Part shown: positions 33,247-41,829 of the stretch, in pieces
Position numbering within the stretch: position 1 is the first letter of the stretch
Layout of the letters: every line of letters begins with the position of its first letter
Notes under the pieces: model-generated
Seen by the model: only the letters and a program-made list of their open reading frames with translations
Database searches by the model: none
Told to the model about the DNA's origin: nothing
Position numbers and translations under genes: made by a program
NCBI GenBank assembly: GCA_036770365.1
Contig: DAIPJH010000007.1
Coordinates: forward strand, 62,001 to 126,000
Direction of reading: 5' to 3'
DNA length: 64,000 nt
DNA from: DAIPJH01 sp036770365
GTDB lineage: Bacteria; Pseudomonadota; Alphaproteobacteria; Rickettsiales; UBA998

Positions 33247-34209
33247 ATGACCCAGCTATTTTCAACCACAGGGCGCGGACGCGTCTATAACTCGATTGAA
33301 GAAACCATCGGCAACACTCCGCTGGTCAAGCTAAATAAGCTAGCAAAACAGGCAAATGTGGTAGCTAATATTTACGCTAAACTCGAGTTTTTTAATCCGC
33401 TTTCCTCCGTCAAAGACCGCATTGCACTTTCAATGATAGAAGCAGCCGAAACTTCTGGAAAACTCAATAAAAATAGTATTCTCGTTGAACCAACCTCTGG
33501 AAATACGGGGATTGCGCTTGCATTTGTGTGTGCGGCGAAGGGCTATAAACTTATCTTGACCATGCCTGAGAGCATGTCCCTAGAACGCCGTAAAATGCTG
33601 CTCTTACTTGGGGCAGAACTCGTACTGACCCCCGCGGCAAAGGGAATGCGAGGGGCGATTGAACAAGCACAAAGCATCGTGGATGAACGTCCTAATGCCT
33701 TCATGCTACAACAATTTGAAAACCCTGCTAACCCTGCCATTCACGAACGCACGACCGCGGTCGAAATCTGGAACGATTTAGATGGCAAAGTCGATGCATT
33801 TGTCACAGGAGTCGGCACAGGCGGCACGATCACAGGGGTTGGACATATCCTTAAACACAACAATCCTGCGGTAAAAATTGTTGCAGTTGAGCCTGAAGAT
33901 AGCCCTGTACTTTCTGGTGGCAACCCTGGCCCACATAAAATTCAGGGTATTGGCGCAGGTTTTGTGCCTATGGTGATGGACAAAGGTGTAATTGATGAAA
34001 TCATCACCATTGCCAATCAAACTGCCTTCAATACAGCGCAACAAGTGGCAAAATTAGAGGGCATCCCTGTGGGTATTTCGTCTGGCGCAACCATTCAAGC
34101 CGCGCTCGAACTCGGTGCGCGTCCAGAAATGAAAAATAAAAACATTGTGGTGATCTGTGCTTCCTGCGCAGAACGCTACCTGTCAACAGATCTATTTGCC
34201 TCTCTTTAA
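33247..34209 (+). CDS. cysK: Cysteine synthase
   Basis: CysK makes cysteine from O-acetylserine and sulfide. The 320 residues have EETIGNTPLVKLNKLA, the PLP lysine motif FFNPLSSVKDRIA, PTSGNTGIALAFVCA, GVGTGGTITGVG (phosphate loop), KIQGIGAGFVP and GISSGATIQAAL. Start 33247 has AAGGAG. It is paired with the Rrf2 regulator upstream and a MoeB/ThiF-like gene downstream; the latter is separated by a palindromic repeat. Confidence 0.95.
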   Translation: MTQLFSTTGRGRVYNSIEETIGNTPLVKLNKLAKQANVVANIYAKLEFFNPLSSVKDRIALSMIEAAETSGKLNKNSILVEPTSGNTGIALAFVCAAKGYKLILTMPESMSLERRKMLLLLGAELVLTPAAKGMRGAIEQAQSIVDERPNAFMLQQFENPANPAIHERTTAVEIWNDLDGKVDAFVTGVGTGGTITGVGHILKHNNPAVKIVAVEPEDSPVLSGGNPGPHKIQGIGAGFVPMVMDKGVIDEIITIANQTAFNTAQQVAKLEGIPVGISSGATIQAALELGARPEMKNKNIVVICASCAERYLSTDLFASL

Positions 34210-34210
34210 C

Positions 34211-34266
34211 TAGTTATGAGTTATGTGCGAAGTGCGTCTTAACTCATAACTCATAACTCATAACTA
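34211..34266. repeat. Palindromic repeat between cysK and moeB
   Basis: TAGTTATGAGTTATG (34211-34225) is matched in inverse by CATAACTCATAACTA at the right end (to 34266), with extra AACTCAT units in between. The same AACTCATAACTCATAACT unit occurs at 5962-5980 between thrS and infC. There is no T-tract. Confidence 0.6.
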
Positions 34267-34269
34267 TCC

Positions 34270-35052
34270 ATGACCAACTGCCTTCCCCTCACCCATGAAG
34301 ATCTGCGCCGCTATGCACGTCATCTCGTGCTGCCTGAGTTTGGTGAAACCGCACAACGTAAGATCATGGCTTCATCTGTGTTATTTATTGGCGCAGGTGG
34401 ACTTGGCGCAGCATCGCTGTCTTATCTTACTGCTTCTGGCATTGGGCATATAGGCATTGTCGATGATGACAAAGTCGAACTTTCCAATTTAGGACGGCAG
34501 ATCATTCATGAAACAGGAGATATTGGACGTGCTAAGGTCTTAAGCGCAGCAGATCGTATGAGCGAACTTAATCCTGAGGTTTGTATCACTACCCATAAAA
34601 TCAAACTCGACACCTCTAATGCTGAACACCTCATGAAAGATTATGACCTCATCATAGATGGTAGCGACAATTTTGAAACGCGCTACGTCATAAACGATGC
34701 ATGCCTCTCCTTAAAAAAACCTTGGGTGTATGCAGCAGTGCGCGGTTGGAAAGGACAAATTACCAGCTTTCGCCCTGACATCACCCCAAGCCCGTGTTAT
34801 CGTTGCTATGTCCCACAAGCCCCTCATGATCGTAACGACTGTGCTGAAGGCGGCGTTATTAGCCCGCTGGTTGGTATCATAGGAAGCATGCAAGCCCTTG
34901 AAGCTCTCCGCATTCTCACTGGCATTGGCAACACCCTACATGGCACACTCCAACGCTATGATGGGGTAAGCGCTAGATGGCAACACGCCCATATCACCCT
35001 TGACCCTCATTGCCTGTCTTGTATTGTATCAGCAAACACTTCTTACGTTTAA
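34270..35052 (+). CDS. moeB: MoeB/ThiF family adenylyltransferase
   Basis: An E1-like enzyme that adenylates the C-terminus of a sulfur-carrier protein (MoaD or ThiS). The 260 residues include YARHLVLPEFGETAQRKI, the nucleotide loop VLFIGAGGLGAASLSYLTAS, IVDDDKVELSNLGRQI, IDGSDNFETRYVINDAC, zinc-ligand pairs CYRCYV and CLSC, and NDCAEGGVISPLVG with a possible catalytic cysteine. No rhodanese domain is fused. With cysK upstream and thiE 5 kb away it could serve ThiS or MoaD; the sequence alone does not decide. The ATG lacks a clear ribosome site. Confidence 0.9.
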   Translation: MTNCLPLTHEDLRRYARHLVLPEFGETAQRKIMASSVLFIGAGGLGAASLSYLTASGIGHIGIVDDDKVELSNLGRQIIHETGDIGRAKVLSAADRMSELNPEVCITTHKIKLDTSNAEHLMKDYDLIIDGSDNFETRYVINDACLSLKKPWVYAAVRGWKGQITSFRPDITPSPCYRCYVPQAPHDRNDCAEGGVISPLVGIIGSMQALEALRILTGIGNTLHGTLQRYDGVSARWQHAHITLDPHCLSCIVSANTSYV

Positions 35053-36059
35053 AAACGTTTCGCTACTAAGTCAGATGTTACTCCAGCAGGTAAATTCACT
35101 GGACTAGTCGTACCAAATGAATCGCAGTCGACTAACGTACTAACGTTATATGCACTTAAACATTCATTGATTTTTCCTATATCCCGCGACAACTTCACGT
35201 CTGATATTGTTGTAGCATATTTATTAATATCATGCCCATCACCACCCGATTTATTATCATAAATTTTTTCTTTGACTTTCGGATGCAGAACTGCACTTTT
35301 TTCATTCGCATCAAGAAGCAACACTGGATTAATATGTTCATAATCAGGAAAAAGTGGCAACCCCTTAAATGAGGATAGCAAATCGGGAATAGGATCGTTA
35401 TTCATAACAACACGTAACAACTCGACCCCTTGCGTTTTAGACTTTTCCTCAAGGCTACGAACAAAATTTGCATCCCCAGATGGGGGAGAACCAAATGTCG
35501 TAATACCAACTATACGTACATTTTTAATGGGATTTTTTAACCATTCCTCTCCAAGAATTAAGCTTTCTGCTCCGCCTTTAGAAAACCCAGCAAGCTCTAC
35601 ATCCACAGACTCACCATGCTGACTTTTCCACTCAGATGCTAACCTCTCAACCTGCTCACTTACCTGCACATGAAAAGGCAAAGAAGGGGAGGAGGAAGAA
35701 TGATCCATTACGTTTAATGCTGAAAGAAAACCTGAATGTACCTCGCCAGTAGGTTGCCCAACCCCAAAACCATTATTTTTCATCCAAAATTGAGCATCTC
35801 GCATTTTATCTTGCCACTCATCAGATGCGTCTAGCGCAACCTTGATTGAACCTGTCGCTTTATCTTGCAGCACGACAGCCGTTGAATGCTCAACACGTAC
35901 CACGTTAATGGTTACATTTTCACCTGCATTCTCATTCAAAATTTTTAATGCTTCCTCGTGTGCATGCCCACTTTTTATACTTTGCTCATACATTATGGGC
36001 AAAGCCGCAACATCAACAATCTTTCTCAAGCGACTGTAATCCAAATGATCATTTGACAT
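35049..36059 (-). CDS. Lipase class 3-like orphan hydrolase, 336 aa
   Basis: A soluble protein with no signal peptide. It shows the class 3 lipase pattern: VHSGFL near residue 108 (oxyanion region), the nucleophile elbow AGFSKGG with Ser160, TTFGSPPSGDANFV at 187-200, NDPIPDL with Asp222 and GGDGHDINKY with His276, so a Ser-Asp-His triad is plausible. The usual G-x-S-x-G is GFSKG here. The enzyme likely hydrolyses lipid or ester bonds, but the substrate is unknown. Lack of an export signal and the basic tail SDLVAKRF would fit a protein delivered by another secretion route; this is inference. It overlaps the convergent moeB gene by 4 bp and lacks the Pho-box-like promoter. Confidence 0.7.
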   Translation of the reverse strand: MSNDHLDYSRLRKIVDVAALPIMYEQSIKSGHAHEEALKILNENAGENVTINVVRVEHSTAVVLQDKATGSIKVALDASDEWQDKMRDAQFWMKNNGFGVGQPTGEVHSGFLSALNVMDHSSSSPSLPFHVQVSEQVERLASEWKSQHGESVDVELAGFSKGGAESLILGEEWLKNPIKNVRIVGITTFGSPPSGDANFVRSLEEKSKTQGVELLRVVMNNDPIPDLLSSFKGLPLFPDYEHINPVLLLDANEKSAVLHPKVKEKIYDNKSGGDGHDINKYATTISDVKLSRDIGKINECLSAYNVSTLVDCDSFGTTSPVNLPAGVTSDLVAKRF

Positions 36060-36320
36060 CCTACCTTACTCACCCTACCATTCACACAAGATAATCATTT
36101 AACTACAATTTCATCTATAAATATATACTTTAGCAAGTAATGGCAGCCCCATCTCACCGGTATAAATTTAAAAACAGGCTTTTTTATACGCTTTTAATAC
36201 TTATATATGGTGTATAACTTGCTAATAAATACTTTCAACTATACATTAACATTACATTGTTAAAGTTTCATTACATAAACCCGAGAAATCTTTAGCATTG
36301 ATAAAAATAAATGAGAACAC

Positions 36321-37121
36321 ATGACCATCACCACCATCGCTACATGGAACATCAATTCCATACGCCTCCGCTTACCTCTACTTGCTCAGTTTGCGGCCGA
36401 ACACACACCCGACATCATTTGTTTACAAGAAACAAAGGTGGAGGATGATAAATTTCCACTCTTAGATATTCAAACGCTAGGATACCCACACGTTGCATTT
36501 TCAGGTCAGAAAAGCTATAATGGCGTGGCAATTTTGTCAAAACTGCCACTCAGTAACATCACGATCACCGACATGATTGGCAATGGCGACAAACGTCATA
36601 TCGGTGTTACCTTGCCTGATGGTACACAACTTCATAATTTTTATGTTCCTGCGGGTGGTGACATCCCTGATCCAGAACAAAACCCAAAGTTCAGGGATAA
36701 ATTGGCGTTTTTAGATGCAATGCAAGCATGGTCGAATGGTTTGAAACACAACCAAGAACGCGTGATTTTTGTAGGTGATATCAACATTGCGCCACATGAG
36801 CATGATGTGTGGTCACATAAGCAACTGCTTGGTGTGGTGAGCCATACCCCGATTGAAACGACACGTTTGATTGCCCTACAAAATTCGGGAGGTTGGCTTG
36901 ATACAGCGCGTCTTATCACCCCGCTCAACGAAAAGCTTTATTCATGGTGGAGCTATCGCAACCGCGACTGGGAAGCATCCAACCGAGGACGCAGACTCGA
37001 CCATATCTGGGCAACTCCCGCGCTGAAAAACTGCTTTCAAAATTCCGTGACACTACCGTCCTTACGCGCCAACAAAAGTCCTTCCGACCACGTCCCAGTC
37101 ATTTCATCGTTTGCATTTTGA
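36321..37121 (+). CDS. xth: Exodeoxyribonuclease III
   Basis: An AP endonuclease/3'-5' exonuclease for base excision repair. The 266 residues carry IATWNINSIRLRLPLL, CLQETKVEDDKFP (metal-binding Glu), VFSGQKSYNGVAILSK-type segment, FVGDINIAPHEHDVW, and the C-terminal RRLDHIWATPAL and SDHVPVISSF with the catalytic His. Length and motifs are standard. It is preceded by 261 bp of AT-rich sequence with no gene. Confidence 0.95.
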   Translation: MTITTIATWNINSIRLRLPLLAQFAAEHTPDIICLQETKVEDDKFPLLDIQTLGYPHVAFSGQKSYNGVAILSKLPLSNITITDMIGNGDKRHIGVTLPDGTQLHNFYVPAGGDIPDPEQNPKFRDKLAFLDAMQAWSNGLKHNQERVIFVGDINIAPHEHDVWSHKQLLGVVSHTPIETTRLIALQNSGGWLDTARLITPLNEKLYSWWSYRNRDWEASNRGRRLDHIWATPALKNCFQNSVTLPSLRANKSPSDHVPVISSFAF

Positions 37122-37183
37122 AAATAATCCCCTAGATTATACTCAGGTATTAAGTACTTTATATAACAAAAGGAATAAAAAAT

Positions 37184-38140
37184 ATGAGCGGCGATATGTT
37201 GCATTGGGTTGGTTTTATTGTTTTCGTGATTATCGCCCTCTTTATTGATTTAGGCCTATCCAAAAAGCAAAGTGTAACACTCAATCATAAAAGTGCGCTA
37301 AGACAAAGTATCTTTTGGGTAGGACTTGGCATTGGCTTTGGCGCATGGATTTATAGCAGCTTAGGTGAAGCGCAAGGTGAAGCATGGTTCACAGGCTATA
37401 TGCTAGAAAAAGCTCTCAGCATTGATAATCTCTTTGTTTTTATCCTTGTTTTTTCCTATTTTAAGGTCACTCCCAAACAACAACAGCGTGTTTTACTCTG
37501 GGGTATTTTAGGAGCAATTATTTTGCGCGGTATTTTTATCGCTGGTGGCACGGTTCTTATCAATCAATTCCATTGGCTACTCTACGTCATGGGCGCATTC
37601 CTCGTTTATTCAGGCTATAAACTTGCTTTTATGAATGAAGAAGAGGAAGAAGGCGACCTTTCAGATAACAAATTGGTGAAGATTATCCAAAAATATCTTC
37701 CGATGACGGGGGAATTTGTTGGCGATAAATTCATGATCAAACTTCCTGTCGGCGGCATACGTTTTACGCCATTATTCATGGTCTTATTGGTCATTGAATT
37801 CTCAGATGTCATCTTTGCTGTGGATTCTGTCCCTGCTATCTTTGGTGTAACCACTGACCCTTACATCGTCTACACATCTAATATTTTTGCTATTTTAGGA
37901 TTGCGTGCCTTATTCTTCTTATTACAAGACGCTCTTTCAAAAATTCATTATCTCAATACTGCCCTTGCGTTTGTACTCTGCTTTATTGGCGTGAAAATGT
38001 TGATCGAACCATGGTATCATTTCTCAACATCTGCCTCTCTCGGTATTGTGTTTGGCGCGCTTGGACTTGCCACGGTGATGTCCTATCAAAAGAACCGACA
38101 TGCTGCACGAGAACTCCCTAGCAGTGAGCCTCATGAATAA
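37184..38140 (+). CDS. TerC family integral membrane protein
   Basis: A 318-residue inner-membrane protein with about nine hydrophobic segments. It has the TerC/Alx signatures AWFTGYMLEKALSIDNLFVF and VVIEFSDVIFAVDSVPAIFG, acidic residues in membrane helices implicated in Mn2+ export in Alx/TerC relatives. The start at 37184 has AAGGA. I see no yybP-ykoY-type Mn riboswitch in the 62 bp upstream. The 3' end overlaps the ispE start by 8 bp. Confidence 0.92.
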   Translation: MSGDMLHWVGFIVFVIIALFIDLGLSKKQSVTLNHKSALRQSIFWVGLGIGFGAWIYSSLGEAQGEAWFTGYMLEKALSIDNLFVFILVFSYFKVTPKQQQRVLLWGILGAIILRGIFIAGGTVLINQFHWLLYVMGAFLVYSGYKLAFMNEEEEEGDLSDNKLVKIIQKYLPMTGEFVGDKFMIKLPVGGIRFTPLFMVLLVIEFSDVIFAVDSVPAIFGVTTDPYIVYTSNIFAILGLRALFFLLQDALSKIHYLNTALAFVLCFIGVKMLIEPWYHFSTSASLGIVFGALGLATVMSYQKNRHAARELPSSEPHE

Positions 38141-39050
38141 CGCACTTACCCTGCATGCCCCTGCAAAAATCAATCTTTTTTTGCATGTGACAGGTAGACG
38201 CGAAGATGGCTATCATCTTTTAGAAAGTATGGTTGTATTCGCAGATGACATCTACGATACACTGCATTTTCATATCGCACCAAAAAGTGAAATCACTCTT
38301 AACACAATGGGGCATTTTGCTCCTGCACTCACACAATCCTATGCGGATCATCAGAAGGATGATCTTGTCCTTCGTGCGGCCAGATTTTTAGCACAACACA
38401 CCTCTATTTCACAAGGCGCACACATCATATTAGAAAAGAATTTACCTCTTGGGGCTGGGTTGGGGGGAGGATCAGCAGACGCCGCGGCATGCCTCATAGG
38501 ACTCCAAAAACTCTGGGGTTTATCCCTTTCTGATAAAGAAATAGATGCGATCGCCATAAAGCTTGGTGCAGATGTCCCCATATGCCTGCGTAAGCAACCA
38601 TGCATCATGCGCGGCATTGGCGAAGACATCACTTTCCTCCCCCCGCTTCCTCATTTTTACATAGTGCTAGTCTACCCTCAAGCCCACTGCTCTACCTCTG
38701 AGATTTTCACCCATTTGAACCTTACAAAAGGACAGCTAAGCGGCTTCCCCAATAGCCCTCTTTTTCCCTCTTCATCGCCCCTTTCTCTTGCTACACTCAT
38801 CGCATTTTTGCAAGATTGTCGTAACGATCTTACCCGCAGTGCCATCCCTCTACAGCCAGTGATCTCAGAAGCATTATCATCCCTATCTCAGCAAAAAAAT
38901 TGTTTATATGCTGCCATGACAGGCAGTGGATCCGCATGTTTTGGTATTTTTGAACATGCCAAAGAGGCAAAAACATCCCAAAATATCCTTCAAGATTCCT
39001 ATCCTAGTTGGTGGATAGATACCAGTGCGATACGTGGTCTATCCTCATAA
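38133..39050 (+). CDS. ispE: 4-diphosphocytidyl-2-C-methyl-D-erythritol kinase
   Basis: IspE phosphorylates CDP-ME in the non-mevalonate isoprenoid pathway. The GHMP kinase signatures are HAPAKINLFLHVTGRREDGY at the N-terminus and NLPLGAGLGGGSADAAACL, with TGSGSACFGIF near the C-terminus. The start ATG 38133 (MNNALTLHAPAKI) is preferred to the ATG at 38100, which lies inside terC and would add an alien N-terminus. Its start overlaps the terC stop, so coupling is likely. The promoter of the next orphan begins at its stop codon. Confidence 0.93.
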   Translation: MNNALTLHAPAKINLFLHVTGRREDGYHLLESMVVFADDIYDTLHFHIAPKSEITLNTMGHFAPALTQSYADHQKDDLVLRAARFLAQHTSISQGAHIILEKNLPLGAGLGGGSADAAACLIGLQKLWGLSLSDKEIDAIAIKLGADVPICLRKQPCIMRGIGEDITFLPPLPHFYIVLVYPQAHCSTSEIFTHLNLTKGQLSGFPNSPLFPSSSPLSLATLIAFLQDCRNDLTRSAIPLQPVISEALSSLSQQKNCLYAAMTGSGSACFGIFEHAKEAKTSQNILQDSYPSWWIDTSAIRGLSS

Positions 39051-39051
39051 A

Positions 39052-39097
39052 TTGTCATAGAACCTTCATATAACACGCAGTCAGTTTGTGCTATAAG
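39052..39097 (+). promoter_or_regulatory. Pho-box-like promoter of orphan 39139
   Basis: TTGTCAT-AGAA-CCTTCAT (39052-39069) begins 2 bp after the ispE stop codon. TATAAG at 39092-39097 is the best -10, after a 22-nt spacer, which equals two more 11-bp periods. As with the site at 2472, the spacer is longer than at other boxes. Confidence 0.55.
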
Positions 39098-39138
39098 AGA
39101 GGTGTACCAATAGTTTTCAAAAAAGACTGTGACGAACG

Positions 39139-41739
39139 ATGACGCATAATAATGAAAAAAAGAATGGTAGACCGGCTGCATCAGCAGATGAGCTGGAGTC
39201 TCCGCTTTTTCCGTCATTCAAAGGACAAATCGTTGCAGAACAACACTTTAAAACAAACCCTTATGCACGCACCGCAGAGAATTACTCTCTAACCTCTGCT
39301 ACTAACTTCAGTGCGCGCTTATACCAAGCACACTACGAAGATCCTTGGAGCAAAGAGGCGCAAAAAGACAAAGGTAGACCACTTGCTGATTCTTTTAAAG
39401 GACGTGTAGGTATTCGTGCCTTTTCACGCGGCATTCTTGGCACTGCACTAATGACATGGGCTGAACTAGAAGCCAATGACTTTGACCCTGGTTTGATCGC
39501 AGACGTCAAGCAAGGCATCAAGGAAAATACGATCGACAAACACGAATTATCAAAATTTTCACTGACTCACCGTTTTTTTGATAGTGCAGCACGCTTTTTT
39601 GATAACACCGCAGGCCAGGCCATCAAATACGGTATTGCCAAGCCATACTCAATGATTTCAGGTAAATCTTTTGAAGATGCTGCACATGGCATGCTACACT
39701 TTCGCTCCAAGCGCAATTACTCTGCACACGACCTTGAAAAAGCACGAAACATTCTACTTAAAGACCCGATTCCAGAACATAACTTTGTTCGTATTTACGG
39801 AAAATTATCTGGCACACCTGAAGAACATCAAGCATTTCAGGAAAGATTTTCTGCTTGGGAAAAACGCCAAACTCCCCAAACGCTAAAAGACATATCTCTA
39901 CGCAAGCTGAATGGTCGTTCCCTTGGTCATGAGATGGTAGATACCACCTTTTCATTTGCAATGGGGAGTATCGGGGATGCTACGGGTCGTCACTTAGTCA
40001 GTGTACTTGATCCCAACGTGCGTAAAGATTGGATTGATGAAAAAGGCATCCACCCTCTTGGCATGTTAAAATCCTTACGTGATGCTGCTTGGGATATTTT
40101 ATCCTACCGACAAATGGAAGATTGGGTTGTTGCACTTCCTTATGTCTATACCATGAAGGCAATGCGCCCTCTTCAGGCGAAACTCTCGCCTAATAGCAAA
40201 ATTGGAATTGATTCTAACTACGGCCCAATGAGTGTTATCAGTAAAGATGCCAGCCATTATTTAGGCGATACTGCTGTCACGGCTGCCATAAACCTACAAC
40301 TACGTTTTTCGCTTTATAATTTCTACACATTGATGTTTCGTGATAGCTATCATCATGCAGCACATTCGTATGTTACGTGGAAACAAAACAATTTTTCGAT
40401 TGCCCCAGAACATAATGTAGAAACTGATCATAAAGATAAACCCCATCACTCTCTTGGCGAAAAAGCTGTGGGTGCATTTAACTATGCTGCCATGAGCTTT
40501 ATCAAATCACAAACATGGATGACGCCAGCAGTGCTTTTCTTCTGGCCACAACGACTTTCTTTGATAAAAAGTAACGGACGCATCGTTTTTGCAGATGCAG
40601 ATAATCAAAACAACAGTGGTATTGTCACTAATAGACCACGCCGAGACCCACCACTCGACGTCATTGGACAACACCACTTATATGCTAGCCCTGATATGAC
40701 CGTCACCGCTAGCCCAGCTACTATGTATCTAAACAATGGCGTCTTAAAATTTCGTGATGATAAAAGCAAAGATGCGCTTTCCCAAAATTGGTATCCAGAA
40801 CCACGACGCTCAACCCCGCAAGCTGCACAAGGCAATCCTCGATCCGCCTATATCAATGAGCAGGAGATCACTAACGCAAGTCGAGTAATGTCTGACAAAG
40901 GAGAAAGCGTTGCTACTGCGAATTATGACCCTTATAAAGCGCGCAAAGGTGACTCTATTTTAGGGGCGATGATGAACCCTGTCGGTCGCATGATGTATAG
41001 CATGCAAACCACGTTAGAAAAAGGCATCAAAAGCATTGTTAACCCTGAAAATCTTGTACCGGGAACAACAGGATATCGCTATTTCAAAAATACGGAATTT
41101 TTATCTAACCGTCTTGTATCCAACGCACTTTCTTATACCCCCTACATGATCGCCAAAGCAGAACTTGAAAACAAAGTCAATACCGTTGCCGCAGATGCAT
41201 CACTATATCGTGCCATTGAGGGTGCAGAACATCTTGATATGAAGGAAGCACGTGCGGGGCTTTACGATTACATTAACTGCATCATTCAACAGCCTATTTC
41301 AGATGTAACGCGTGCGCGGGTGTATGATGGCAAAGGACTGATCAATTCTATGCAGCGTAGTAAGGATATCGCGCATCAACAACAGCATAAGGATAATGCA
41401 CCGACCCATGCTGAAATCATTCACCACGAGGCAAAGCTTGGGCTGAAAAAACCTGCTGTTGCTGCAACGCCAACAACTCCTAAAACAGAAGATAAAACGG
41501 CAAAAGTGCTTGCGAATGAAGCGATCGAGCGCGTACGCACAACATCTTCCAAAATCGTCTCCACCACGGATAAAAGCTTCCCGCTAGACGGAGATCAAGG
41601 CAAAGTGCATCGTGACCGTTTACAAGCTGAGGCAGAGCTTAAAAGAACACAAGAAGAGCAACCTATCAGCCATTTAGCACGCCTCCAGATACAACAAGAT
41701 ACCCTTCAAGGCGCACCTTCTGGCGTTACACTTCATTAA
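39139..41739 (+). CDS. Very large orphan protein, 866 aa
   Basis: I recognise no domain. The protein is hydrophilic with many His, Lys and Asp residues and lacks a signal peptide. Residues 1-150 contain RAFSRGILGTALMTWAELEA, the middle has weakly hydrophobic helices (TWMTPAVLFFWPQRLSLI near 455-475), and residues 690-866 form a charged helical tail with a Pro/Thr linker (VAATPTTPKTEDKTAK). It has no repeats and no cysteine-rich motif. The ATG at 39139 has only a weak ribosome site. It is the largest gene with a Pho-box-like promoter here. Unlike most of the orphans it does not end in a basic tail (GAPSGVTLH). Confidence 0.75.
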   Translation: MTHNNEKKNGRPAASADELESPLFPSFKGQIVAEQHFKTNPYARTAENYSLTSATNFSARLYQAHYEDPWSKEAQKDKGRPLADSFKGRVGIRAFSRGILGTALMTWAELEANDFDPGLIADVKQGIKENTIDKHELSKFSLTHRFFDSAARFFDNTAGQAIKYGIAKPYSMISGKSFEDAAHGMLHFRSKRNYSAHDLEKARNILLKDPIPEHNFVRIYGKLSGTPEEHQAFQERFSAWEKRQTPQTLKDISLRKLNGRSLGHEMVDTTFSFAMGSIGDATGRHLVSVLDPNVRKDWIDEKGIHPLGMLKSLRDAAWDILSYRQMEDWVVALPYVYTMKAMRPLQAKLSPNSKIGIDSNYGPMSVISKDASHYLGDTAVTAAINLQLRFSLYNFYTLMFRDSYHHAAHSYVTWKQNNFSIAPEHNVETDHKDKPHHSLGEKAVGAFNYAAMSFIKSQTWMTPAVLFFWPQRLSLIKSNGRIVFADADNQNNSGIVTNRPRRDPPLDVIGQHHLYASPDMTVTASPATMYLNNGVLKFRDDKSKDALSQNWYPEPRRSTPQAAQGNPRSAYINEQEITNASRVMSDKGESVATANYDPYKARKGDSILGAMMNPVGRMMYSMQTTLEKGIKSIVNPENLVPGTTGYRYFKNTEFLSNRLVSNALSYTPYMIAKAELENKVNTVAADASLYRAIEGAEHLDMKEARAGLYDYINCIIQQPISDVTRARVYDGKGLINSMQRSKDIAHQQQHKDNAPTHAEIIHHEAKLGLKKPAVAATPTTPKTEDKTAKVLANEAIERVRTTSSKIVSTTDKSFPLDGDQGKVHRDRLQAEAELKRTQEEQPISHLARLQIQQDTLQGAPSGVTLH

Positions 41740-41829
41740 TGACACCTATTTTTTTATTAGAGTATTACTTGTATTCACCTGTAATTTCGCTACATTAACG
41801 TCGTATCATTTCACACATAGAGTACCTCC

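Noticed and set aside
36060..36320. Pho-box-like site before the lipase-like gene
   Set aside because: The 261-bp AT-rich spacer has no TTGTCAT pair at 11-bp period on the minus strand; ATTGTAG-like words do not fit.
37122..37183. Possible yybP-ykoY manganese riboswitch before terC
   Set aside because: The spacer is only 62 bp and AT-rich, too short for the aptamer.
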